A stretch of 64,000 nt of DNA from Saccharicrinis sp050296935 (GTDB taxonomy: Bacteria; Bacteroidota; Bacteroidia; Bacteroidales; Marinilabiliaceae): NCBI GenBank assembly GCA_050296935.1, contig JBNKRV010000290.1, forward strand, positions 1-64,000, written 5' to 3'. The notes below the pieces were generated by a model that saw only the letters and a program-made list of their open reading frames with translations, made no database searches and was not told the origin of the DNA. This document shows positions 36,217 to 46,200 of this stretch, piece by piece; the first letter of the stretch is position 1; each line of letters begins with the position of its first letter. The translations under genes were made by a program, and so were the position numbers.

Positions 36217-36849
36217 ATGGCAAAAACAGAATCAACATTAGTAAACATGGTACTTGCATTGCTTATAATTACAGCAATTGCAGGAGGTGCGCTTGGGATG
36301 GTTTACAAGGTAACCAAAGAACCTATTGCTGCCGCCAAAATGGCAAAACAACAAAAAGCTATCGAACAGGTAGTTCCCGGATTTAATAACAATCCTACAG
36401 ACGAAATGTATGAACTTACATCTGCTGAAGGTTTCAAACTGAAAGTATTCCCATGTAAGGATGGAGATAATTTATTAGGAGTAGCTATATCATCTAAAAC
36501 AGAAAAAGGATTTAGCGGTGAGATAAAAGTAATGGTAGGCTTAAAACCTGATGGAACCATTATCAATTATTCAGTTCTTGAGCACAAAGAAACACCTGGA
36601 TTAGGATCTAAAATGAATGACTGGTTCAGAATGGATAAGGGTAAACAATCTGTTTTGGGATTAAATCCTGCATCTGTAAATATGACCGTTTCCAAGGATG
36701 GTGGAGATGTGGATGCTATTACTGCTGCTACAATTAGTTCTCGTGCATTTTTAGATGCCATCAGAGTAGCTTACTCAACATACTCAGAACAAGAAAAATC
36801 AAATAATACAGTTTCAACAAACAATGAAACGGAAGGAGGCCAACAATGA
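36217..36849 (+). CDS. rnfG: Electron transport complex subunit RnfG
   Basis: Periplasmic subunit with covalent FMN, anchored by an N-terminal helix (about 9-28). In this 210-aa protein the FMN-binding region reads DAITAATISSRAF near 170; most family members have GAT where this has AAT, but the modified threonine is retained. KGFSGEIKVMVGLKPDG and EHKETPGLGSKM are typical. The C-terminus is Glu/Asn/Thr-rich. It overlaps rnfE by 4 bases (ATGA). Confidence 0.93.
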   Translation: MAKTESTLVNMVLALLIITAIAGGALGMVYKVTKEPIAAAKMAKQQKAIEQVVPGFNNNPTDEMYELTSAEGFKLKVFPCKDGDNLLGVAISSKTEKGFSGEIKVMVGLKPDGTIINYSVLEHKETPGLGSKMNDWFRMDKGKQSVLGLNPASVNMTVSKDGGDVDAITAATISSRAFLDAIRVAYSTYSEQEKSNNTVSTNNETEGGQQ

Positions 36850-37430
36850 ATCAATGGAGTAATTTTTCAAAAGGTTTCTTTAAAGAGAATGCCGTATTTA
36901 CCTTGTTATTGGGTATGTGTCCTACACTTGGTGTTACATCCTCTGCCATTAATGGTTTAGGAATGGGACTTGCAACCACATTTGTACTTATTATGAGTAA
37001 CCTGGTTGTTTCATTAGTAAAGGATTTAATTCCTGATAAAGTACGAATCCCATCTTTCATTGTAATTATAGCCTCATTTGTAACTGTGGTTGAATTACTT
37101 ATGCAAGCCTATCTGCCTGCCTTATTTGAATCACTGGGATTATTTATTCCACTTATTGTAGTTAACTGTGTGGTACTGGGACGAGCAGAAGCTTTTGCCT
37201 CAAAAAACAGTGCATTTTCATCATTGATTGACGGTGCCGGTATGGGCTTGGGATTTGCAATGGCATTAACAATATTGGGGTCTGTAAGAGAACTGTTAGG
37301 AAGCGGAAAAATATTTGATATTGTAATATATCCTGAAAGCTACGGAATGTTGGTTTTTGTATTGGCTCCGGGTGCATTTATTGCGTTAGGATATTTAATT
37401 GCTATTATCAACAAATTAAAAAAAGCCTAA
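36846..37430 (+). CDS. rnfE: Electron transport complex subunit RnfE
   Basis: Six-helix membrane subunit, 194 aa, that together with RnfA holds an iron-sulfur centre in the membrane. Family features are LLGMCPTLGVTSSAINGLGMG and NCVVLGRAEAFASKN. The start overlaps the stop of rnfG by 4 bases, and rnfA begins 3 bases after its stop, so translation is probably coupled. Confidence 0.95.
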   Translation: MNQWSNFSKGFFKENAVFTLLLGMCPTLGVTSSAINGLGMGLATTFVLIMSNLVVSLVKDLIPDKVRIPSFIVIIASFVTVVELLMQAYLPALFESLGLFIPLIVVNCVVLGRAEAFASKNSAFSSLIDGAGMGLGFAMALTILGSVRELLGSGKIFDIVIYPESYGMLVFVLAPGAFIALGYLIAIINKLKKA

Positions 37431-37433
37431 AAC

Positions 37434-38006
37434 ATGGAATACGTATTAATATTTATATCAGCCATATTTGTTAATAACATTGTATTGGCACAATTCCTTG
37501 GAATTTGTCCGTTCCTAGGAGTATCAAAAAAAATATCAACAGGTATAGGTATGACTGGTGCGGTTACTTTTGTAATGGTAATTGCTACGATCGTAACCTA
37601 TATGGTTCAAAAATATGTACTTGACGTTTTTAATGTTGGTTATTTACAAACCATTACCTTTATCTTAGTTATTGCATCGTTAGTACAATTAGTGGAAATC
37701 ATTCTAAAAAAAGTTAGTCCTCCATTGTATCAGGCTTTAGGAGTATTTCTTCCTTTAATAACAACAAACTGTGCAATTCTCGGGGTAGCAATTATGACTA
37801 TCCAAAAAGACTTAAACTTATTAGAAGCTGTGGCCTTTTCTACCGCAACAGCCATCGGTTTTGGATTAGCCTTAATAATATTTGCAGGTATACGTGAGCA
37901 ACTTGACCTGGTTGATCTACCCAAAGGTATGAAAGGTACACCTATTGCATTGTTAGTAGCTGGAATTTTAGCCCTTGCTTTTATGGGATTTGCCGGATTA
38001 GTATAA
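37434..38006 (+). CDS. rnfA: Electron transport complex subunit RnfA
   Basis: Six-helix membrane subunit, 190 aa, homologous to RnfE with inverted topology. FVNNIVLAQFLGICPFLGVSK and TTNCAILGVAIMT carry the conserved cysteines. It is the last gene of the operon and is followed by a strong terminator. The gene order rseC-like, B, C, D, G, E, A is common in Bacteroidota. Rnf couples ferredoxin:NAD+ electron flow to Na+ or H+ transport; which ion is used cannot be told here. Confidence 0.96.
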   Translation: MEYVLIFISAIFVNNIVLAQFLGICPFLGVSKKISTGIGMTGAVTFVMVIATIVTYMVQKYVLDVFNVGYLQTITFILVIASLVQLVEIILKKVSPPLYQALGVFLPLITTNCAILGVAIMTIQKDLNLLEAVAFSTATAIGFGLALIIFAGIREQLDLVDLPKGMKGTPIALLVAGILALAFMGFAGLV

Positions 38007-38041
38007 TCCATTCTCTATAGAATTTAAATTCTTTAAATCAG

Positions 38042-38078
38042 AAAAAGCCGCTCCTGATAATTCAGAGCGGCTTTTTTT
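38042..38078 (+). terminator. Intrinsic terminator of the rnf operon
   Basis: AAAAAGCCGCTC, an 11-base loop, GAGCGGC and a run of seven T. It is 35 bases after the rnfA stop. A family A repeat begins 26 bases later. Confidence 0.95.
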
Positions 38079-38104
38079 GATTTGTGCCTCCTAAGTGATA
38101 ATAA

Positions 38105-38260
38105 CCTGAGTTCGATTAAAATTAGCGAGCTCAAATTTCAGTAAATGATTGATTTACAATATAATTTTTTGAGACATAGCGAGCTATGCTTCAATAATTC
38201 ATTTGGTATACATCAATCATTTAATAAAATCTAAGCTCATTAATTTTAATCGATTTGAAG
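38105..38260. repeat. Family A palindromic element, single-unit copy
   Basis: A 156-base near-palindrome. It starts CCTGAGTTCGATTAAAATTA and ends TTTTAATCGATTTGAAG. The arms of about 70 bases pair with mismatches around CATAGCGAGCTATG. The left part matches the right half of the copy at 20796-21092 in inverse. The outer flank on the right (TTAATAGAAATTAGAAT) resembles the outer extension of that copy. It lies between the rnf terminator and thiL. Confidence 0.8.
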
Positions 38261-38365
38261 TTAATAGAAATTAGAATTTTTAATATTTGCAGATGAGTTA
38301 CTAAAATATATCAAACTATTGCCATATTGCTTCTAAATAATATTCTTTACTGCGCACTTTTTTAT

Positions 38366-38373
38366 TAGTTTTG
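38366..38373 (+). promoter_or_regulatory. Candidate -7 element of thiL
   Basis: TAGTTTTG fits TAnnTTTG. Transcription would start near 38380. This argues against the upstream TTG codon at 38371 as the thiL start. No TTG box was seen at the right distance. Confidence 0.4.
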
Positions 38374-38412
38374 CAGGTTGAAAGAAAGATTAGAAAGACA
38401 TATCTGTATAAA

Positions 38413-39456
38413 ATGACCAAAAATAAAGAACAAGAACTCGAAAATCTGGGCGAATTTGGATTAATAGAGCATCTTACAAGTAATATTGAAATTAAAAACA
38501 GCAGTACTAAATTCGGAATTGGAGATGATGCTGCTGTTCTGGAATATAAGGATAAACAAACCATAGTTACAACTGATTTATTGTTACAAGGCATCCATTT
38601 TGATTTGGTTTACACACCACTAAAACACCTGGGTTACAAAGCTGTGATGGTAAACTTAAGTGATGTTTATGCCATGAATGCAACACCAAAGCAAATTACC
38701 GTTTCCATTGGTGTTAGTTCAAAAATCAATCTGCGAATTTTAGATCAGTTATATGACGGTATTAAATTAGCCTGCGAAAAACATAACGTTGATTTAGTTG
38801 GAGGAGACACCTCAACTTCGTTAACCGGATTAACTATAAGCATCACTGCTATTGGTGAAGCTAATGAAAAGGATGTGGTATATCGAAGTGGTGCTAAACC
38901 TAATGATTTAATTTGTGTAACAGGAGATTTAGGGGGAGCATATATGGGCTTACAATTATTAGAACGTGAAAAAAGAGTTCACGCTTCCAGCAGTGATGTT
39001 CAACCTGATTTATCTGGTTATGACTATATTTTAGAACGTCAATTAAAACCAGAAGCCCGGAAAGATGTGATTGAGTTTTTAAAGTCCATTGATGTGAAAC
39101 CCACCTCAATGATTGATATTTCTGATGGACTTTCATCTGAGATAAAACATATATGTAAAAAATCAAATACAGGTTGCCGGATCTATGAAAATAAAATACC
39201 TATAGATCACACAACATCGTTAATGGCTGAAGAATTAAATATGAACCCTACTGTTGCAGCCCTGAATGGTGGTGAAGATTATGAGCTATTATTCACAATA
39301 TCATTGGAAGATTATGAGAAATTTTCGAAAGAAACTGAACTCAAAATCTATACCATAGGACATATCACTGAAGAAAGCAAAGGCACTTATCTGATTACAA
39401 ATAGTGATCAGGAAGTTGAGCTTCAGGCTCAGGGATGGAATGCCATGAAACAGTAG
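38413..39456 (+). CDS. thiL: Thiamine-monophosphate kinase
   Basis: Phosphorylates thiamine monophosphate to thiamine diphosphate. From the ATG at 38413 it has 347 aa. Motifs are FGIGDDAAVL near 36, VNLSDVYAMNA, VGGDTSTS (metal/ATP binding), DISDGLSSEI and ALNGGEDYELLFT. A longer frame begins at a TTG (38371), but that codon lies within the likely -7 box. It is followed by ruvA after 86 bases that include a periodic repeat. Confidence 0.95.
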   Translation: MTKNKEQELENLGEFGLIEHLTSNIEIKNSSTKFGIGDDAAVLEYKDKQTIVTTDLLLQGIHFDLVYTPLKHLGYKAVMVNLSDVYAMNATPKQITVSIGVSSKINLRILDQLYDGIKLACEKHNVDLVGGDTSTSLTGLTISITAIGEANEKDVVYRSGAKPNDLICVTGDLGGAYMGLQLLEREKRVHASSSDVQPDLSGYDYILERQLKPEARKDVIEFLKSIDVKPTSMIDISDGLSSEIKHICKKSNTGCRIYENKIPIDHTTSLMAEELNMNPTVAALNGGEDYELLFTISLEDYEKFSKETELKIYTIGHITEESKGTYLITNSDQEVELQAQGWNAMKQ

Positions 39457-39497
39457 ACAGTAAGCAGTAAAGCTGAAGACTGAAGACTGAGGACTGA
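39451..39497. repeat. Short periodic repeat between thiL and ruvA
   Basis: CAGTAGACAGTAAGCAGTAA is followed by GAAGACTGAAGACTGAGGAC, so short units of 6-8 bases are repeated with small changes. It begins within the last codon of thiL (the TAG stop belongs to the repeat). Similar strings occur in spacers of many Bacteroidota genomes as a matter of general experience; function unknown. Confidence 0.7.
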
Positions 39498-39542
39498 TTA
39501 CCATAAACTAATAACCAATTAGTACTAACAGAAACTGAAAAG

Positions 39543-40124
39543 ATGTACGAATATATTAAAGGTCATATCATTGAATCAAGCCCTGCACATTGTATTGTAG
39601 AAAATAACGGAATGGGCTATTTTATTAATATTTCATTAAATACCTACACAAAACTTCAGAATCAAAAAGAAATACAATTATATCTTTTTGAGCAAATTAG
39701 AGAAGATGCTCATAACCTGTATGGATTTTATGAAAATTCTGAACGTAATATCTTTGTACACCTTATCTCTGTGAGCGGAATCGGAGCCAATACAGCGCGA
39801 ATGATGTTATCCTCTATGTCTCCTGCAGAAATTCATGAAGCTATAATTACGGGTAATGTTAACCTTCTAAAAGGAATAAAAGGAATTGGTGCCAAAACAG
39901 CTCAAAGAGTAATTGTTGATTTAACAGATAAGCTGGGGAAAGAGCCTGTAGACCAAAAAATATTTGCGGCAGCAAACAATACAATAAAAGAAGAGGCGTT
40001 ATCTGCTTTAGTGATGTTAGGTTTTGTAAAAAACGGAGCTCAAAAAGCTGTTGACAAAATTTTGTCTGCTGAACCGGATAGTAAAGTAGAAGATGTGATT
40101 AAAAAGTCACTTAAAATGTTATAA
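39543..40124 (+). CDS. ruvA: Holliday junction branch migration protein RuvA
   Basis: Tetrameric Holliday-junction binder that loads the RuvB motor. The 193-aa protein has the N-terminal OB domain (MYEYIKGHIIESSPAHCIVE), two helix-hairpin-helix motifs (SVSGIGANTARMML at about 77 and IKGIGAKTAQRVIVDL at about 112) and the C-terminal RuvB-contact domain. The length is normal. sprA starts 82 bases downstream; this ruvA-sprA order is frequent in Bacteroidota. Confidence 0.97.
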   Translation: MYEYIKGHIIESSPAHCIVENNGMGYFINISLNTYTKLQNQKEIQLYLFEQIREDAHNLYGFYENSERNIFVHLISVSGIGANTARMMLSSMSPAEIHEAIITGNVNLLKGIKGIGAKTAQRVIVDLTDKLGKEPVDQKIFAAANNTIKEEALSALVMLGFVKNGAQKAVDKILSAEPDSKVEDVIKKSLKML

Positions 40125-40206
40125 CATAATTTTCTAGTACTATAATAAAGAGTTTCCTTTGTGTCGTGAAACCTATGCCATTAGTAACCTTTAATATTTT
40201 CAAAAC

Positions 40207-43200
40207 TTGAGAAAAGTTTTTTCATATATTTCAGTCTGTTTTATATTGCTATTTTCATCTGCTTTTGTTGGATTTAATATAGTACATGCCAACAATCAAG
40301 CTTCTAATAGACCTCAACAGGAAATTCAGGAACCGGATTCAACAAAGCAAGAGACCAGATTTCAACCTCTTGAAAAAACAAACAATCCATTTCTGGATCC
40401 CGGTCAGACTAATGCCATACAACTCAAACAAACAGAGAGTTTAACATACACATCAAAATATAATCCTAAAACAGGATTAGTTTACTTTTACCGAAAAATA
40501 GGTAATATCGACGTTCTCCTTCCCTACACCATGACCCTTGAAGAGTATATGGATGATGACATTCGAAACTCAATGATGGCCTATTGGGAAGAAAGATCCA
40601 GAACAAATGATAATGACGGACGATTTGATCTGTTTAATCCTAACATAAACTTGGGAATTGATGGTTTAGATAATTTATTCGGAGGTAATTTAATAAATAT
40701 AAAACCGCAAGGTAGAGCCGAATTAAGAATTGGGATTAATACTACCGAAATTGATAATCCAACTCTACAGGAAAACCTAAGAAAAACGACCACCTTTGAT
40801 TTCGAAGAGAAAATTCAAATGAATATTCAGGGGAATATTGGTGATAAAGTTAAACTAGGCATCAATTATAATACTGAAGCTACATTTGATTTTGAAAATG
40901 AGGTTAAACTGGAGTATGAAGGAAAAGAAGATGATATCATTCAGTCAATTGAGGCTGGTAACGTATCATTATCACTTCCGGGGACTTTAATTACAGGAAG
41001 TCAAAGCTTATTTGGTGTAAAAACAGATATGCAATTTGGAAAGTTGAGTGTAAGCACTGTTCTTTCTCAACAAAGAGGTGAAACTTCTGTATTGGATATA
41101 CAGGGTGGTGCGCAAAAACAGGAATTTGAGTTACCTATAAATGAATACGATAAAAACAGACACTTTTTTCTTTCTAACTTTTTTCGTGATCAGTATAATG
41201 AAGCCCAAAAAAACTATCCGATTCAGTCAAAAATAACAGTTAAAAAAATTGAGGTCTGGATTACCAATAGAGCCAGCAACTTTGATGATGCCCGAAACAT
41301 ATTAGGATTTATGGATCTGGGTGAAACAGGCTCCAATATGTATAACACTGATGCATGGGATCCTGCTCCATATAAAAACCCTGATAACGAATCCAATAAT
41401 TTATACAATCAGTTAAATAATAGATATTCTGCAATCAGAGATATTAACGCAGTTTCAAAAACCTTTAGTGGAACCAGTATCGTGAGTGGTATCGATTATG
41501 AGAAAATTGAAAATGCGCGTCTGTTATCACCTTCTGAATACACATTAAACAGCCGTTTAGGTTTTATTTCTCTTAATTCATCATTAAATGCTGATGAAGT
41601 ATTAGCTGTTGCATTTGAATACGATTATGCCGGAGAAACATTTACTGTGGGTGAATTCACTAATTCATTAAGTGAAGCAGGCAGTACATTATTTCTTAAA
41701 TTGATTAAAAGTACTAATCTGACTCCGGAGGTAAAACCAACCTGGGATCTGATGATGAAAAATATTTATGCCATCAGGGCATATCAGGTGAATCGTGATG
41801 ACTTTGAGTTCGACATTGCATATGTTGATGACTCTACCGGAGCTTATATCAATTATTTACCAGAAGATTACCTGTTTCCGGAAGATAGCATTCCACTTCT
41901 ATTACGTTTATTAGATTTAGATAAACTCAATGAAGTATACGACCCAATACCTGATGGCACATTCGATTATATTGAGAATCAAACCATTTATCCACAAAAT
42001 GGCAGGATCATTTTCCCTATGCTGGAACCTTTTGGGACACATATTAAAGAGTTAATTGAAAACCGCCCAAATCTGACAGATACTCAAAAGCAGCAGTTAA
42101 TTGATAAATACGTTTACCAATCCCTATATACAACCACACAAACATTAGCAACACAAGAAGCTGAGAAAAATAAGTTTTGGTTAAGAGGATCATACAAATC
42201 CTCCACTAGTAGTGAAATATCACTGAATGCACAGAATATTCCCCAAGGTTCGGTGATCGTAACCGCTGGTGGAATTAAATTAACTGAAAATGTTGATTAT
42301 ACTGTTGATTATTCATTTGGTACAGTTAAAATTATAAATCAGGGATTATTATCCAGTGGATCACCCATTCAGGTTTCACTTGAAAGTCAAAGTTTATTTA
42401 ACCTGCAAACGAAAACATTAATCGGTACCCACCTGAATTATCAATTCAATGAAAATTTCAACATCGGGGGTACCGTTGAGTATTTAAGAGAACAACCTCT
42501 TACTCAAAAAGTAAACATTGGAGATGAACCTATAGCGAATACAATTTACGGTTTCAACACCTCCTACTTCACCGAATCACAATGGTTAACCAACACTCTT
42601 GATAAATTGCCTCTTCTTCAATTGAAAGATCCTTCAAGTGTAGAGTTTGAAGGGGAATTTGCACAATTATTACCCGGACATCCGAATGTAATTGAAGATG
42701 AAGGTCAGGCATATATTGATGATTTTGAAGGCACTGAGACTTCCATTGACATGCGAAACTGGACTGCCTGGAGTTTGGCAAGTACTCCCAAAGGACAACC
42801 GGACATGTTTCCAAACGCAGACAACATCAATGATTTAAGTTATGGTTACGATCGCGCTAAATTAGCATGGTACACCATTGATCCTCTTTTTTCAAGAAAA
42901 AATCAGTATACACCAAACCATATAGTTAGTGATTTAGATGAAAAATCAAACCACTATGTTCGTCAGATTTTTCAGGATGAGATTTTCCCAAATCGGGAAA
43001 CTGCCTATGGCGAACCTACATATCTGAGTGTACTAAACCTGGCCTATTATCCAAAAGAAAGAGGACCTTACAACTACCAAACGGATGGTTACGATACCAA
43101 TGGTCAGCTAATCAACACGGATAATAATTGGGGGGGTATTCAACGCAGAGTTGAAACTAACGATTTTGAAGCCGCCAATATTGAATTCATTGAATTCTGG

Positions 43201-46200
43201 GTGATGGACCCGTTCATATACAATGAGAATCTTGATGGAGATTTATTTATAAACCTGGGTAATATCTCTGAGGATGTTCTCAATGACTCCAGAAAATATT
43301 TTGAACAGGGTATGCCGGGCCCTGATGAACCTTTTGAAGTAGATAGTACAGCCTGGGGGTATGTGCCAACGAAACAAAGTCTGGTTAATGCATTCAGTAA
43401 CGAACCTAACGTTCGTATCAGACAGGATATTGGATTAGACGGACTAACAAACGAACAGGAAAGAAGCTTCCATAAAGCATTTATGGATCAGATAGAATTC
43501 CTAAGAAATAACGGAGGCCTTTCAGAAGAAGCTTATCAAAAAATTTATGATGACCCTTCTGCAGACAACTATCATTATTACAGGGGGAGCGATTTTGATC
43601 AGAATAAAGTAGGAATTCTTGACCGGTACAAAAACTTTAACGGACCCGAAGGAAACTCTGTTCCATCTGAATTTTCGCCGGAAGCGTACTCAACAGCGGC
43701 TCTTTCACAACCAGATCAGGAAGATATTAACAAAGACAATACATTAAGCGAAACTGAAAGCTATTTCCAGTATCACGTAGCTCTAAACGCAGATAATATG
43801 CAAGTTGGCGAAAACTATATTACTGATTTGAGAACTAAAGTGATTACGCTTCCTAACGACAAAGTAGATACTGTAAAATGGTATCAGTTCAGAATCCCTG
43901 TTGCAACTCCTGATGCTACTGTTGGTAATATTTCCGACTTCAGATCCATTCGATTTATGCGTATGTTTTTACGCGGCTTTAATGATACAACAGTATTACG
44001 ATTTGCAACCCTGGATTTAGTTAGAAGCGAATGGAGAAAGTATACCAACGAACTGGCAGAAAAAAATGAGGTTATTGCCACAAATCAAAATACTCGTTTT
44101 GAAACAGGTTCGGTTAACATAGAAGAAAATGCAGATAAAACGCCAATTGGATATGTACTTCCTCCTGGAATAGACCGGATAATTGATCCTGCTAATCCTC
44201 AGCTCCGTCAGTTAAATGAGCAATCTATTATTTTAAAAGTTACTAACCTTCCTAAAAATGAAAGAAAAGCCATTTTTAAAACTATGAATATTGACATGCG
44301 CCAATATGGAAGAATTAAAATGGAGGTGCATGCTGAAGAATTAATTGGAGAAGAAGGTTCAATCGGGGACAATAATGTGATGGCTTTTATTCGCATGGGA
44401 TCTGACAGCAAAGATAACTACTATGAGTATGAAATCCCTTTAAAAATGAGTCCTCATGGTACCATTATAGCTGAAGAAGTATGGCCGGAAAGTAATCGCT
44501 TTGATTTCGACTTACAGGAACTACAGACCACAAAATTAGAACGAAACAGAAGTAACTCCCCAACGAATGATGTATTCAGGAGGCAAGTAGGTAACAACTT
44601 GATAAAAATAAAAGGTAATCCTAATCTGGGAAACATTCGTACTATCATGTTGGGAGTTAGAAGTACTGTTGGAAACAAAGATGTGTCTTTTGAAACCTGG
44701 TTTAATGAATTACGCCTTTCGAACTTTAACGAAAAGGGAGGATGGGCTGCCAATGCACGAATGAATGTTAAACTTTCTGATTTTGGTAATGTTTCATTTG
44801 CCGGAAGCACCTCTTCAGCAGGGTTCGGTAGTATTGATCAAAGCGTAACAGAAAGAAGTCAGGAAGACTTTTACCAATATGATTTTGCCACAAATCTGGA
44901 ACTGGGCAAATTATTAGGTGCTGAATCCCGCATGTCTATTCCTTTTTACTATTCTCAATCAAAAGAGGTTACCACTCCGGAGTATTATCCTTTAGATCCT
45001 GACATACCCATAGATGTAGCGTTAGATAATGCTCAAAGTGATGCGGAGAGAGATAGCATTAAAAATTTATCGCAAGATGTAGTTGATCGTAAAAGCATCA
45101 ATTTTACCAATGTAAAACTGAAGCCCAAAAACAACGAGAAACCAAAGATATATGACGTTTCAAATCTATCTGCAACTTATGCATATAATGAAACAAAAGC
45201 ACACGATCCTAACACTGAAAAATCAATAGATAAAGACTTTAAGGCTGTACTTGCCTATAATTTCAATAACAGACCCAAAGTTTATGAACCCTTTAAAAAC
45301 AGTAAGCTTTTAAAAGGGAAAGCCTTTAAACTCATTAAAGATTTCAACTTTTCATTAATGCCAACTCAGCTTTCTTATAAAACTGAGATGCTTAGAAATT
45401 ATCGTGAAACCCATCTGAGAAATTTAAATAATCCGAGCTATAAGATTCCGGTTACTGTTCGAAAGGATTTTAACTGGAACAGATATTTTGACATCAGATA
45501 CAACCTTACAAAATCTTTAAAATTTGATTTTAGTTCGGCCACTAATGCTCGAATAGATGAACCGGAAGGATTAGTTAATAAAGAAGATATGGACCAGTAC
45601 GATCTATGGAAAGACTCTGTATTAACAAATATATTTAATGGAGGAAGGGTAACCAATTACCAGCACAATTTTAACATCAATTACAACCTGCCTATTAATA
45701 AATTACCCCTGCTAAACTGGACCAATTCAACAGTGCGTTATACGGGTATGTATAATTGGGTAGCAGCCCCTCAATCAACCGATGAAACTTTAGACTGGGG
45801 AAATACAATAAGAAACTCAAATAATGTACAAGGATCTTTTCAGATGAACCTGAATACTCTTTATAATCAAAGTAAGTATTTGAAGGGTTTAAGCCGGAAA
45901 TACGGTAATCAGAGGTCTGAAAATAAAAACACTAAAAGAACGGTAAGATATAATGACGAGGGCATTACATTAGTAAAGGGGCAATCATATATCATCAACC
46001 ATAAACTAAAAACCGATGACGTCAGAGTACGTATGTTCGATCAAAACGGAAGAACTGCACGAGGTAAAACAGTACCAATAAACGATTCAAAGATTGAATT
46101 CATACCTGAAGCTGATTATGAAGATGCAAGAGTTATGGTTACCGGTACTGTGGAAGATAAAACAACCATTATAGGTACTATTGTTGATTACACAGCTATG

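Noticed and set aside
32471..38006. A Nqr (Na+-NADH:quinone reductase) operon instead of Rnf
   Set aside because: The multi-cluster RnfB ferredoxin subunit and the RnfC cluster motifs are diagnostic of Rnf; no NqrA or NqrF is present.
38371..38412. Longer thiL start at a TTG codon
   Set aside because: The extra residues are not family-like and the codon falls inside the probable -7 promoter box; the ATG at 38413 fits the family start.
44454..44810. 118-codon minus-strand frame inside sprA
   Set aside because: Antisense shadow of the 7.4-kb sprA frame, no motif.
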